NCBI GenBank assembly: GCA_030540085.1
Contig: JAUNWY010000001.1
Location: 258,058-322,057, forward strand
From: Eggerthella sp.
Lineage (GTDB): Bacteria; Actinomycetota; Coriobacteriia; Coriobacteriales; Eggerthellaceae
Direction: 5' to 3'
Length of the DNA stretch: 64,000 nucleotides
The notes under the pieces are model-generated. The model worked only from the letters and a program-made list of their open reading frames with translations, searched no databases and was not told the origin of the DNA. Shown here in pieces: positions 1-10,729 of this stretch (positions within the stretch are counted from its first letter, which is position 1; every line of letters begins with the position of its first letter). The translations under genes were made by a program, and so were the position numbers.

Positions 1-500
<500 letters not shown>

Positions 501-516
501 CTACCCGGCAACCCTC

Positions 517-2583
<2,067 letters not shown>

Positions 2584-2617
2584 CTACGGGTATAAAAGCT
2601 ATCGTGTTAGGCATTTT

Positions 2618-3208
2618 TTATGAAGAAGACTCACTTCGACGCTTCTGAGCCGCCATAGCGCGTTGGAACGAGGCCCTCAAACGAGGATCCTCGATAGACG
2701 ACGTCATCTCTTCAATTCGCGACGATTCCTCTTCACTAAGATCTCGAACTCTAGGCTGGACATCTGAGCTAGGAGGTTCGGCAAAAGGGTGTTTCTCCTT
2801 GTACGGCCCCCTTGAGATACGAATCTCGAAGACATCTATGGTCGTATTGAATCGATCGAGATACTCAAAGCGAAGCAACTCCCTGCGCGCATTCAGCTCG
2901 GCAGCACACGTTGAGTTGTCCAAATACACCACCAGATCGTACGCTCCCTCAACCGCCTGGCTTTTGAGCAGATACACCGAATTGGTGTGCTTGAGAATAA
3001 AAGGATCCACCAGTTCGGCAAACTGGGCATGGGTTTTTTCTATTTTGCGTTGCACAAGAACGCGCTTCTTAACGTCCTCAGGCATCGACGAAGCAAAAGA
3101 AGAAAGCGAGGAAGAAACGGGGCGGAGGGAATTGTTTCGCTCGTTCATCGCAGCAATATAACGGCGAGGGTCACGCGACGACCCCCAATCGCTGTCGTAT
3201 TCGACCAT
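2618..3208 (-). CDS. DUF721 / DciA-like protein
   Basis: This 196-residue protein sits between recF and gyrB, the position where Actinobacteria carry a DUF721 gene. DUF721 includes DciA, a loader or partner of the replicative helicase in bacteria that lack DnaC/DnaI. The central part (about residues 50-145) has the family pattern: a helix, a beta strand such as YDLVVYLDNSTCAAELNARR with a conserved hydrophobic-polar alternation, and a short strand IDVFEIRISRG. The N-terminus is serine-rich and the C-terminus is charged and probably disordered. The start is only 2 bases after the recF stop, so the two genes are translationally coupled. The helicase-related role is inference from family and position. 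Confidence 0.75.
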   Translation of the reverse strand: MVEYDSDWGSSRDPRRYIAAMNERNNSLRPVSSSLSSFASSMPEDVKKRVLVQRKIEKTHAQFAELVDPFILKHTNSVYLLKSQAVEGAYDLVVYLDNSTCAAELNARRELLRFEYLDRFNTTIDVFEIRISRGPYKEKHPFAEPPSSDVQPRVRDLSEEESSRIEEMTSSIEDPRLRASFQRAMAAQKRRSESSS

Positions 3209-3210
3209 AC

Positions 3211-4329
3211 CTATTCGCCGCCAATCTCTACAACACGCGCCAACGCGGAAAGCGCTGGGCTCACCTTTTCCGCATTGGTGGCAGTCACAAACGTCTGTAC
3301 CTTGCCGGAGATCAGAGAAAGCAGCGCATCGCGGCGCATCTCATCAAGCTCACTCATCACATCGTCGAGCAGTAAAACGGGATTTTGCCCTAATCGTTCC
3401 GCAATAAGCGCAACCTGTGCCATCTTGAACGCCAGAACCAAGCTTCGCTGCTGCCCCTGCGAGGCAAACTGCTGAGCGTTGAGTCCATCGAGGTAGAACT
3501 CTACCAGATCAAGCTGAGGGCCATAAAGGGACATACGCCGCTCGTGCTCCCTATGGGCATCCTTTTCCATTGCACTAACGAGCCGCTCCTGTGCGGCAGT
3601 CCTGCCGAGCGCCTCAACCGAAGGAATACGGTCGAGATCGAATGACTTGCGAAGCCATGATGGAATGTACACCAGCTCAACCGATTCGCGTCCACCCGAA
3701 ATCTCTCGATAGCATTCCTTCAGGTACGGGGAAAGCGCAGCAATCATCTCGCAACGCAAGCGGTACAGCTGAGAACCAACCGTAGCCACAACCTCGTTGA
3801 TACTCTGAAGGAATAGAGGCGAAACGCTCTCTTTCAGATAACGGTTCTTCTGCCGAAGGATCTTTTCGTAGTCCTTTCGTACCGCATGGTAGTTTGCGCT
3901 CAGCTGGGCACCCATCTGGTCAACCTGCGCTCGTTTAAACGACTGGGAGCCTTTCACCAGCTCCAAATCTTCAGGAGAGAACAGTACAGAAGGCAACGTG
4001 CCCCGGATATCACGAGGACGTTTCTTCTTCCCATTGACAAAATACTCGCGTGTTTCACGTGAAACACGCAATTCCACATCGAGACATCGACCATCGCCGC
4101 ATATTTCCGCCGAAAACATGCCAGCACCTTGACCAGCGCGAACCAAGTGGCTGGGCGTCGAACTACGGAACGACGAGCAAGCCGTGACGAGTTGAATACC
4201 TTCAAGAAGGTTTGTTTTGCCCACCGCATTAGGCCCAACAATTAAGGTTAGACCCCCGATACCGTCAAGTTCGAACTGTTTATACGACCTGAAATTACGA
4301 CACGCGATTTTTTCGATAGCGAGCCCCAT
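3211..4329 (-). CDS. recF: DNA replication and repair protein RecF
   Basis: RecF is an SMC/ABC-type ATPase that works with RecO and RecR to load RecA at gaps. A longer frame starts at 4401 but would overlap dnaN by more than 50 bases. The ATG at 4329 gives the standard N-terminus MGLAIEKIACRNFRSY and 372 residues, 19 bases after the dnaN stop. No strong ribosome site precedes it, so coupling to dnaN is likely. Motifs are Walker A (VGPNAVGKTNLLEGI), the ABC signature (QGQQRSLVLAFKMAQ) and Walker B (PVLLLDDVMSELD). A perfect parS site lies inside the coding sequence at 4051-4066. Confidence 0.96.
   Translation of the reverse strand: MGLAIEKIACRNFRSYKQFELDGIGGLTLIVGPNAVGKTNLLEGIQLVTACSSFRSSTPSHLVRAGQGAGMFSAEICGDGRCLDVELRVSRETREYFVNGKKKRPRDIRGTLPSVLFSPEDLELVKGSQSFKRAQVDQMGAQLSANYHAVRKDYEKILRQKNRYLKESVSPLFLQSINEVVATVGSQLYRLRCEMIAALSPYLKECYREISGGRESVELVYIPSWLRKSFDLDRIPSVEALGRTAAQERLVSAMEKDAHREHERRMSLYGPQLDLVEFYLDGLNAQQFASQGQQRSLVLAFKMAQVALIAERLGQNPVLLLDDVMSELDEMRRDALLSLISGKVQTFVTATNAEKVSPALSALARVVEIGGE
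4051..4066. promoter_or_regulatory. parS centromere site, perfect, inside recF
   Basis: TGTTTCACGTGAAACA matches the bacterial parS consensus exactly. ParB clamps load here and spread. It is embedded in the recF coding sequence, about 1.5 kb from the dnaA-dnaN spacer. Confidence 0.92.
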
Positions 4330-4348
4330 GGAGTCAGAAATCCACAAT

Positions 4349-5446
4349 CTAAACGCGCACAGGCATGATGAGGTAAAGGAAGTTCTCACCTTCTGCGGCA
4401 CGCAGGATGCCAGGCTTCATAGGCCCGAACAAGTCAAGATGAACCGCGTCAGTGTCGATGGAGTTCAAGCCATCGAGCATAAAGGTGAAGTTGAATGCAA
4501 TATCAACCGATTCGCCATCGACCTCGCAGATAAGATTCTCCTGAGCGTTGCCAATATCCTGAGAGTTGGTAAGCAGGGTCACCACTCCGGATTCAGCATC
4601 TACGCGAACCTGCACAGGAGAAACCTTGTTACTCAGCAGAGAAACACGACGGACCGCATCAGTAAGCGCATGAGTTGAGAGCGTTGCACGGGTGGAATGA
4701 CCCTCGGCAATCAACTGCTTATAGTTTGGGAAGGTACCCTCGATGCGGCGGTTGATAAACGTGGTGTCACGATAGGTAACTACGATCTGGTTGTCGTTAA
4801 GCGCAATCGTAATAGGGTCTTCCGACTGAGGGAGGGAAGCAATGTCCTGGAGGAAAGAGCCAGAAATAACCGCCTCGAACTCTTCGGGGCATGGCGAATC
4901 GAGTTCAGTCTCGGAAACAGCCAGACGGTAGGAGTCGGTCGCCACCATCTTCAAAGTGGATCCCACGCAAGAAACAAGAACACCCGTAAGCACAATGCGC
5001 GTCTCGTCGTGAGAAACCACCTTAGCGGTGCGCTTTACCATCGAAGAAAACGCGTTGAAGGGGAACGAAGCTTCCTGATCGGCTTCGATTTCAGGGAAGG
5101 CGGGGAAGTCGAGGGGGTTGAGTGCCTTCAAGGAGAATGTGGTGCTATCGCAGAATACCGTTGCGGTAGTTTCGTCCGCCTCAACACGAACAGCCATATC
5201 GGGGAGATTCTTAATGATGTCACCGAAGAGCTTTGCTGGTACCACTGTTTCACCGGGTTCTTCCACCATGGCGAAGCACGTTACCTTGATGGAGAGTTCG
5301 AGGTTGGTGGTTTGAAGGGTAATCCTTCCCTCTTCAGCTTTGATATACACGCCGGCAAGAATGGAAAGCGTAGAACGGGTGGAGGATCCTTTAACTACAA
5401 CCGCTAGGGCATTTTGAAGCTCCGATTGGTTAACGCTGAATTTCAT
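4349..5446 (-). CDS. dnaN: DNA polymerase III beta clamp
   Basis: This 365-residue protein is the sliding clamp that tethers DNA polymerase III to the template. It has the usual family length and the three-fold repeated clamp fold. The N-terminus MKFSVNQSELQNALAVVVKG and the C-terminal LFGPMKPGILR...YLIMPVRV are diagnostic, the latter being the MPxR tail found in nearly all clamps. The start at 5446 has AGGAG about 6 bases upstream. The gene is separated from dnaA by 318 bases that hold origin signals, and it overlaps nothing. Confidence 0.98.
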   Translation of the reverse strand: MKFSVNQSELQNALAVVVKGSSTRSTLSILAGVYIKAEEGRITLQTTNLELSIKVTCFAMVEEPGETVVPAKLFGDIIKNLPDMAVRVEADETTATVFCDSTTFSLKALNPLDFPAFPEIEADQEASFPFNAFSSMVKRTAKVVSHDETRIVLTGVLVSCVGSTLKMVATDSYRLAVSETELDSPCPEEFEAVISGSFLQDIASLPQSEDPITIALNDNQIVVTYRDTTFINRRIEGTFPNYKQLIAEGHSTRATLSTHALTDAVRRVSLLSNKVSPVQVRVDAESGVVTLLTNSQDIGNAQENLICEVDGESVDIAFNFTFMLDGLNSIDTDAVHLDLFGPMKPGILRAAEGENFLYLIMPVRV

Positions 5447-5764
5447 TAATGCTCCTGTCCTTTGTTTCTCTTGGCTATGATACCTGTTCTAGCCAAGCTG
5501 ACCGTCGATCGGGAACGGAGTTCCATGATCGAGTTTTCCTCCCCTTTAATTCCTTCTTTATTCTTTAATAAATAACTAATAGTAGAAGTAGTAATCAGGG
5601 TGGATATGTTGATAACTTCTCTATTGCCTGATGAACATGGAAAAACACATGTCGGGAACCCTGTGGAAAAGCACCTTGGTTATCCACAGGGAAAACGTGG
5701 GGAAAACTTCTTCCACAAAGGTACGGGGTAATCCCCACACTTTGTCACCGTTTATCAACAGGTT
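5447..5764. other. oriC: oriC core: dnaA-dnaN spacer with DnaA boxes and AT-rich stretch
   Basis: This 318-base gene-free region lies between dnaA and dnaN. DnaA boxes are seen at 5607-5615 (TGTTGATAA, reverse of TTATCAACA), 5680-5688 (perfect TTATCCACA) and 5752-5760 (TTATCAACA). A one-mismatch box is at 5662-5670 (TGTGGAAAA). An AT-rich stretch at about 5545-5580 is followed by DnaA-trio triplets at 5577-5594, a short GC-containing spacer and then a DnaA box. That is the order of a basal unwinding element. Gene direction also changes near here. Exact limits need experiment. Confidence 0.85.
5577..5594 (+). promoter_or_regulatory. DnaA-trio repeat of the origin unwinding element
   Basis: Six consecutive triplets read TAA TAG TAG AAG TAG TAA. 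This matches the DnaA-trio pattern (3'-[G/A]AT-5' repeats) described for bacterial origins. It lies between the AT-rich stretch and the DnaA box at 5607. In the known mechanism DnaA filaments engage one strand of the trios to open the duplex. The assignment is by pattern only. Confidence 0.65.
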
Positions 5765-7318
5765 TTAATACTGCTGGATGCGAATTTTTTCGCGCACCGC
5801 TTCCAGTTCTTCGCGCAGGTTTCGGTCTTCCTGCATCTGGCTTGAAATGAGCTCGCACGAGTGAAGCACCGTGGTGTGGTCGCGGTTGAACGCTTTGCCG
5901 ATGTTGCTTAGCGTAGTCTCCGACAAGTCACGGCACAGATAGATCGCAACCTGTCGTGGCCGCACAATGCTTCTTGCCCTTCCGCGCCCCACGATGTCCT
6001 TATGCGAAACGCCGTAAAAATCTTCAACGGCTGCTTGGATCATCTCTATCGTGATGCGTTTCTTGCCTCCGCCGATAAAGTGGTTGCCCAGAAGCTCCTT
6101 TACCTGACCCTCCGAAAGCGTGTGGTCCTTGTTCATCTTCATGGCGAATATCACGTTGGTGATAGCGCTCTTCAGCTCGCGGATGTTCGAGCTGGAATTG
6201 TCCACAATGTAGTCGAGGATTTCGTCTGTGATGACAAACGATGTGTTTTCCCGACTCTGGTAGTGGCGAATAAGGCTTTTGATGATGTTGCGCTTCGTCT
6301 CATCGTCGGGTGGTTGAATATCTATCGTGGCTCCCGAGTTGAATCGGGATACATAGCGTTCGTCGAGGTCGATGTTTTTCGGCGCTCGGTCTGCAGAGAA
6401 CACAAACTGCTTACCCTTTGGAATCATCGAATTGAAGATACGGAAGAGCGCATTGAGTGTGCCGGGCTTGCTTTGGAGTCCCTGAATATCGTCGATGAGC
6501 AGTACGTCCGCCTGCTGGAAATAACCCTCAAAGTTCTTGAAGCTTTGTTTGTCGACGCTTTTTTCTATTGCAGCGTCTGAGTAGCGGTTTACCAGCTCCA
6601 TCGAATCGATATAGCACACGTTGAGCTCTGGACGGGTTTCCTTGATGTAGTTTTGGATCGCGCACATAAGGTGCGTTTTGCCTACACCGGATCGTCCATA
6701 TATAAACAGTGGGTTCAGCTCGGATGAGCCAGGGCGGTCTGCTACCTCTACTGCCATGTTGTAGGCCATGCGGTTCGACTCGCCAATAACGAAGGAGTCA
6801 AAGGTAAGCGCGGCTTCCCCTGTTGCTTCGTTGTCGTTTCCGCTCGTCTCGGTGTTCTGCGATTGCGGTTCGGACGTTTCCGCCTGCGTTGCCGGATGAC
6901 TGGGCTGGGGCGCGGGTGCGCTAGTGGGCTGTGCGCTTGGAGCAGGTGCGCTCTGTGCGCTTGGCGCTGCGAGTGTCGGCTGCTGCTGGACCGCTTGCGG
7001 TGCGGCAGCAGGGGCGGAAGAGGTCGCGGCGGGTGCGGTCTGGGCCGAAGGCGCTGGTGTCGTCGCAGTGGGGTCGACCTCTATCAGTACCTGAAAATCC
7101 AGGTTGTATAGATCGTTGAGTGCTTTCTGGACATCTTTCAGGTAATGCCTCTCGATCCAATCTTTAATAAAGGCATTGTCCGAGGTGAGCATGATGAAAC
7201 CAGGGCTTGCTGCCTGGATTTGAACGCGCGAGAAGAACGCATCGATTTGTGATGCGTTAATGGTGGGATACGACTTCAGCTGTCGCATCAGATCTGTCCA
7301 CGTCTGTTCGATATCCAT
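5765..7318 (-). CDS. dnaA: chromosomal replication initiator protein DnaA
   Basis: DnaA is an AAA+ initiator that binds DnaA boxes and opens oriC; this one has 517 residues. Domain I spans about residues 1-82. Domain II is a long proline-, alanine- and glutamine-rich linker (about 85-165). Domain III carries Walker A (GRSGVGKTHL, about 208-217) and Walker B (VLLIDDIQ, about 272-279). Domain IV has the DNA-binding helix-turn-helix with RDHTTVLHSCE near residue 480. The ribosome site upstream of 7318 is weak. The gene starts 50 bases after the ATPase gene on the same strand, so the two may be co-transcribed, and DnaA boxes lie on both flanks of the pair. Confidence 0.98.
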   Translation of the reverse strand: MDIEQTWTDLMRQLKSYPTINASQIDAFFSRVQIQAASPGFIMLTSDNAFIKDWIERHYLKDVQKALNDLYNLDFQVLIEVDPTATTPAPSAQTAPAATSSAPAAAPQAVQQQPTLAAPSAQSAPAPSAQPTSAPAPQPSHPATQAETSEPQSQNTETSGNDNEATGEAALTFDSFVIGESNRMAYNMAVEVADRPGSSELNPLFIYGRSGVGKTHLMCAIQNYIKETRPELNVCYIDSMELVNRYSDAAIEKSVDKQSFKNFEGYFQQADVLLIDDIQGLQSKPGTLNALFRIFNSMIPKGKQFVFSADRAPKNIDLDERYVSRFNSGATIDIQPPDDETKRNIIKSLIRHYQSRENTSFVITDEILDYIVDNSSSNIRELKSAITNVIFAMKMNKDHTLSEGQVKELLGNHFIGGGKKRITIEMIQAAVEDFYGVSHKDIVGRGRARSIVRPRQVAIYLCRDLSETTLSNIGKAFNRDHTTVLHSCELISSQMQEDRNLREELEAVREKIRIQQY

Positions 7319-7368
7319 AAGGTTCTACGTAGTTCCATTCCGTTGGTGTGGGATGCGCCGTCTGTCGT

Positions 7369-8745
7369 TTACAAGGATAGGGCAACCTGCGTGCCTCGTG
7401 GGGTGAGCGTCCTTTTCTTATTCACCTTTTCCACGAGACCTGCTTCTTCCATTTTTGAAAAAGCGGTATGTACGCTAGCCACTGCAATATCGGTGGCCTT
7501 GCTGACTTCGCTTACGCCTAGGGTGTTATTCGGGAGAAGGGCTTTGAGCACGGCAACTTCGTTCTCGGTGAGGTCGGGAATCTGCGCCGTCTCAATTTCT
7601 TCGTCTGTTGTCCGCGACGCAACCAGGCTGATGGTTACCACCGATCCCTGATTCACGTTGTCTTTGATTTCGATATGCCCGTGGGAGGTGCTTAGGTAGT
7701 CTTTCACGATAGGCAAGCCCGACCCCACGCCTCGTATGTAGCGTTTCATCGGCTCTATGGCAGAGGAAAACCCGGGTTCCTGCACTAGGTCTTTGTGCTT
7801 GATGCCTGGGCCCTGATCTGCAAAACGAATAGTGTTGCCTTGATCGAAAATGGACACCACTACTTCGTTGAAATTGGCGTGGATGAAATTTTCGGATACT
7901 TCCCTGATTACGGTGTAGGGAATCATCCCACCTGCTTCTTTGGCATTTTTGTAGGTCAAGGAGGCAATGTGCTCAATGTATTCGTGCGTGGGTCCTCCCT
8001 GCACTTGTATTACACGTGGAGCTGTTTTTAGCGAGTCGTATATAGCAATGCGTGCGGGCGTGGTTATGTGGTGGTAGTCGAAGCTCTGCGAGGGCGCAGC
8101 CTCTTCGACAGACTCGATGATGCCGCCATTCATTGTGTGGGCGTAGTCCTCGTCATACGTTGCTTGCTCCACGAAGGGGGGCACGAATGGCTGCTCATTC
8201 TGGTGGGTGTCAGGTCTTGGTTGTGGTACCGCTTGGGGGTAGGGCTGCGCCACCGCCGGCTGCATAACGTGAGGGTTCGCTGCGGGGGCGAACTGCTGAA
8301 ACGCTTGCTGGGGATAGCTGGCCTGTGGCTGCTGGTACCCGACGGGGTAGCTCGGCCCCCCCTGGGCTCCAACCTGCGGCTCTGGGTTGTTGGCTATATT
8401 GGCAGAGGGCGGTTGCTCGTGTGGCGCTTGGCCGTTGACGCTTGCCATTTGCGTTGCGAAAGGCTGGTTGCCTGCCGGTACGGCGTAGCCAAGCTGTGGA
8501 TAACCACCATAAGGCATGCCATAGGGCATGCTTGGGTAAGGTTGTGCTTGAGCGCCCTGAGTGGGGTAGGGAGGAAATTGTCCTTGCCCGTACCCGTAGG
8601 GGGGAATGGATGTTTGGGCGGGCTGAGTGTTTGGCATCGCCGCTTCGGTTGCAGGCTGCCCCTCGTTGTAGGGAGGGTATGGCGCTGCCCCTTGTTCCCC
8701 CGCTTGTTCCATCGGCTGCATATGTGGTGCGTTTTCTTGGTTCAT
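7369..8745 (-). CDS. GHKL ATPase with winged-helix tail and Pro/Gln/Tyr-rich N-terminus, next to dnaA
   Basis: This 458-residue protein has three parts. Residues 1 to about 200 are low complexity, rich in P, Q, G, Y and A. About residues 215-385 form a histidine-kinase-type ATPase fold with an N box (REVSENFIHANF), a G1 box (FADQGPGIKHKD) and a G2 box (GVGSGLPIVKDYL). About residues 395-458 resemble a winged helix (ALLPNNTLGVSEVSKATDIAVASVHTAF is its helical core, split here only by naming). No phospho-acceptor H-box domain is visible, so it resembles SpoIIAB/RsbW-type kinases or stand-alone ATP-binding regulators. The ATG at 8745 has a GGAAAG ribosome site; an ATG at 8829 lacks one. It lies directly upstream of dnaA. 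A role in controlling dnaA or the origin is inference. Confidence 0.75.
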   Translation of the reverse strand: MNQENAPHMQPMEQAGEQGAAPYPPYNEGQPATEAAMPNTQPAQTSIPPYGYGQGQFPPYPTQGAQAQPYPSMPYGMPYGGYPQLGYAVPAGNQPFATQMASVNGQAPHEQPPSANIANNPEPQVGAQGGPSYPVGYQQPQASYPQQAFQQFAPAANPHVMQPAVAQPYPQAVPQPRPDTHQNEQPFVPPFVEQATYDEDYAHTMNGGIIESVEEAAPSQSFDYHHITTPARIAIYDSLKTAPRVIQVQGGPTHEYIEHIASLTYKNAKEAGGMIPYTVIREVSENFIHANFNEVVVSIFDQGNTIRFADQGPGIKHKDLVQEPGFSSAIEPMKRYIRGVGSGLPIVKDYLSTSHGHIEIKDNVNQGSVVTISLVASRTTDEEIETAQIPDLTENEVAVLKALLPNNTLGVSEVSKATDIAVASVHTAFSKMEEAGLVEKVNKKRTLTPRGTQVALSL

Positions 8746-9310
8746 GATGCTTTCCGATTTTTTCAAAACATGAGAAAAAGAGCCCGACCGATATTCCTCT
8801 ACAAGGCACAGATCGAGCTGATTTTTCATTCATTCTAGACGGTTATTCACACTTTTTCAAACTTTCCACCGTCTTTTCCTCGTGTTTTCGGAGTTTTCAA
8901 CATTCTTTCAATAAAATGTGGAAAACATTGAAAACGCCTGAAGAAAAATGTGAAAAACCTGAAAGGCATTTTGGAAAACTATTCTGGGAAAGTAGCTTTT
9001 GCACTTCCACTTTTAGCCGTGGAAGTCAAGGCGCTTAAACTGCTAAGCCGGTACGCATGCAGTGGGAAAATAAGACTGTTGATAACAATAAAAGACCAGT
9101 TGAAAGCCTGTATTTTATAGAGCCCGAACCTCTTTTCCACCTATATTCTGGAGGCAGATTATTGTTTCTGCAAAGGGTTGCTGCAGCCTCTGGGATAATG
9201 GTGGGAAAGTATCCTGAAACACCTGGAAAGTTATCAACATTATCCACAATGCTATATAAACAAATTGTGCATAAGTTGCTTTCCTTGGGGAAAAGTTAGG
9301 TGGACAAGCT
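8746..9310. other. second DnaA-box cluster upstream of the dnaA operon
   Basis: This is a gene-free, AT-rich stretch between divergent genes. Two consensus DnaA boxes abut exactly: TTATCAACA at 9231-9239 and TTATCCACA at 9240-9248. Another box is at 9077-9085 (TGTTGATAA). One-mismatch boxes are at 8917-8925 (TGTGGAAAA) and 9266-9274 (TGTGCATAA). With the dnaA-dnaN cluster this makes a two-part origin like that of Bacillus. It probably also holds the autoregulated promoter of the leftward dnaA operon. Confidence 0.75.
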
Positions 9311-9820
9311 ATGAAGATCGCTATCCCATTGGATGAAAACGGCATGCTTCCCGATCGTTTTGGAAAATATTCGTCTCCAGAACTGCGTCGTGACGGCAAC
9401 AATATTTGTTCATTCCCTGTCGAGGTGTCAGATGTGCCGGAGGGGGCTAGGTCCCTTGCTCTTTCGTTCGTTGATTACGATTCCATCCCCGTATGCGGCT
9501 TTGCTTGGATCCATTGGGCTGCTTGCGGAGTGAGCCCCGATACCGCCTTGATTCCCGAAAACGCCAGCCATAGCGGCGAATTCTCCTTCGTTCAAGGTTC
9601 GAACAGCTGCCTGTCCCGTGCCGAGGAAACAAGCGAAGAAGTGATTCGCGGGTATATCGGACCGTGTCCACCCGACAAGGATCACCGTTATACGCTTACG
9701 GTGTATGCGCTTGATTGCGAACTTGATTTGCAGCCTGGCTTTTATTTCAACGAGTTCCACTGGGCCTTGCAGGGTCACATTCTCGATAGCGACGAGCTGA
9801 ATGCCGTTAGCAGGGCGTAG
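9311..9820 (+). CDS. YbhB/YbcL-type phosphatidylethanolamine-binding protein (PEBP)
   Basis: This 169-residue protein belongs to the PEBP/Raf-kinase-inhibitor-like family. The two hallmark motifs are present: a DPDxP-like strand (SLALSFVDYDSIPVCGFAWI followed by HW) and the GPCPPDKDHRYTLTVYALD block that lines the anion-binding pocket. No signal peptide is seen, so it is probably cytoplasmic. The start has AGGTGG 8 bases upstream. Bacterial PEBPs have no settled function; small-ligand binding is likely. It is the first rightward gene beyond the origin and sits just before the rpmH promoter. Confidence 0.88.
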   Translation: MKIAIPLDENGMLPDRFGKYSSPELRRDGNNICSFPVEVSDVPEGARSLALSFVDYDSIPVCGFAWIHWAACGVSPDTALIPENASHSGEFSFVQGSNSCLSRAEETSEEVIRGYIGPCPPDKDHRYTLTVYALDCELDLQPGFYFNEFHWALQGHILDSDELNAVSRA

Positions 9821-9886
9821 CGTCGCCGTTTGCGTGTGCATTCTGTGATGACCTATAAAATAGGGTGTCTGTCTCTTTCTTTATTA

Positions 9887-9914
9887 TTGACGCGCAGCTT
9901 CTTCATCGTATAAT
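9887..9914 (+). promoter_or_regulatory. sigma-A promoter of rpmH operon
   Basis: A -35 box TTGACG (9887-9892) and a perfect -10 TATAAT (9909-9914) are separated by 16 bases. They lie 34 bases before the rpmH start. This is one of the best promoters in the window and suits a ribosomal protein gene. Confidence 0.8.
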
Positions 9915-9947
9915 TTCGAAGTTACTGTAAATCTGAAAGGAAAAGTA

Positions 9948-10082
9948 ATGAAGCGCACCTATCAACCGAACACCCGCAAGCGCGCAAAGACTCACGGCTT
10001 CCGTGCACGTATGGCTACCAAGAGCGGCCGCGCCGTTCTCTCTGCTCGCCGTGCAAAGGGCCGCAAGCGTCTCTGTGCCTAA
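9948..10082 (+). CDS. rpmH: 50S ribosomal protein L34
   Basis: This 44-residue, very basic protein begins [20 protein letters not shown] and ends GRKRLCA, the standard L34 sequence. It is a small protein of the large ribosomal subunit. AAAGGA lies 7 bases before the ATG. It heads the conserved rpmH-rnpA-yidD-yidC-jag-rsmG run next to the origin. Confidence 0.98.
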   Translation: MKRTYQPNTRKRAKTHGFRARMATKSGRAVLSARRAKGRKRLCA

Positions 10083-10100
10083 CTTTCCTTGTGAGAAACC

Positions 10101-10424
10101 GTGTTAGGAACCATCAAATCCAGCACTGAGATCTCCTACCTGTTCTCGCACGGAAAAAGACATGCAACTCCCTGCGTAACTATGATCGTGTACCGGGGAG
10201 ATACCCAACACGGCCCTAGTGGCCGTGTTGCTTTTATAGCGGGCAAGAAGAACGGTAATGCGGTGTGGCGCAATTCAGCGAAGCGCCGCTTGCGTGCCGT
10301 TTGCCACGATATCGGTGGCCCTTGGCCGGAGTTGAATGTCATTTTCATGGCTAACAGGAAAACAACGCGTGTTGAATACCAGAAGTTGGTTTCCACATGC
10401 AAGAAGATCATGGAATCGTATTAA
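10101..10424 (+). CDS. rnpA: ribonuclease P protein component
   Basis: This 107-residue basic protein binds the RNase P RNA and helps process tRNA 5' ends. The signature NAVWRNSAKRRLRAVCHD corresponds to the RNR motif of the family. The start is GTG at 10101, since an in-frame stop lies just upstream. No strong ribosome site is seen, so translation may depend on rpmH, which ends 18 bases before. Confidence 0.95.
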   Translation: MLGTIKSSTEISYLFSHGKRHATPCVTMIVYRGDTQHGPSGRVAFIAGKKNGNAVWRNSAKRRLRAVCHDIGGPWPELNVIFMANRKTTRVEYQKLVSTCKKIMESY

Positions 10425-10433
10425 GGCAAGTAT

Positions 10434-10694
10434 TTGGTCTTGAATGTCTGGTCGAAAATATCAGCTATCCCCAAAGGGATCCTGTTGTTGATGATCAAGT
10501 TCTACCGCCTTGCTATATCGCCCTTGCTCCCTGCAACTTGTCGGTTCATTCCCACTTGTTCGGAATATGGGCTTGTTGCGGTTCAGCGATTCGGTTTCCT
10601 TAAAGGTCTGTATCTCACATGCAAGCGCATTCTGCGCTGCAGACCAGGTGGAGGCCGTGGGTATGACCCCGTGCCGGATACCTTTCATCTTTAA
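10434..10694 (+). CDS. yidD: membrane protein insertion efficiency factor YidD
   Basis: This protein of up to 86 residues has the conserved YidD core: [28 protein letters not shown] and [14 protein letters not shown]. The family assists membrane insertion together with YidC at the inner membrane face, through an amphipathic helix. The start is uncertain. A TTG at 10434 gives the full frame; the family consensus would begin close to [11 protein letters not shown]. It lies between rnpA and yidC as usual. Confidence 0.9.
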   Translation: MVLNVWSKISAIPKGILLLMIKFYRLAISPLLPATCRFIPTCSEYGLVAVQRFGFLKGLYLTCKRILRCRPGGGRGYDPVPDTFHL

Positions 10695-10729
10695 TAATCA
10701 ACCCCCGAACCGAGAGGACAAAGGTACAC

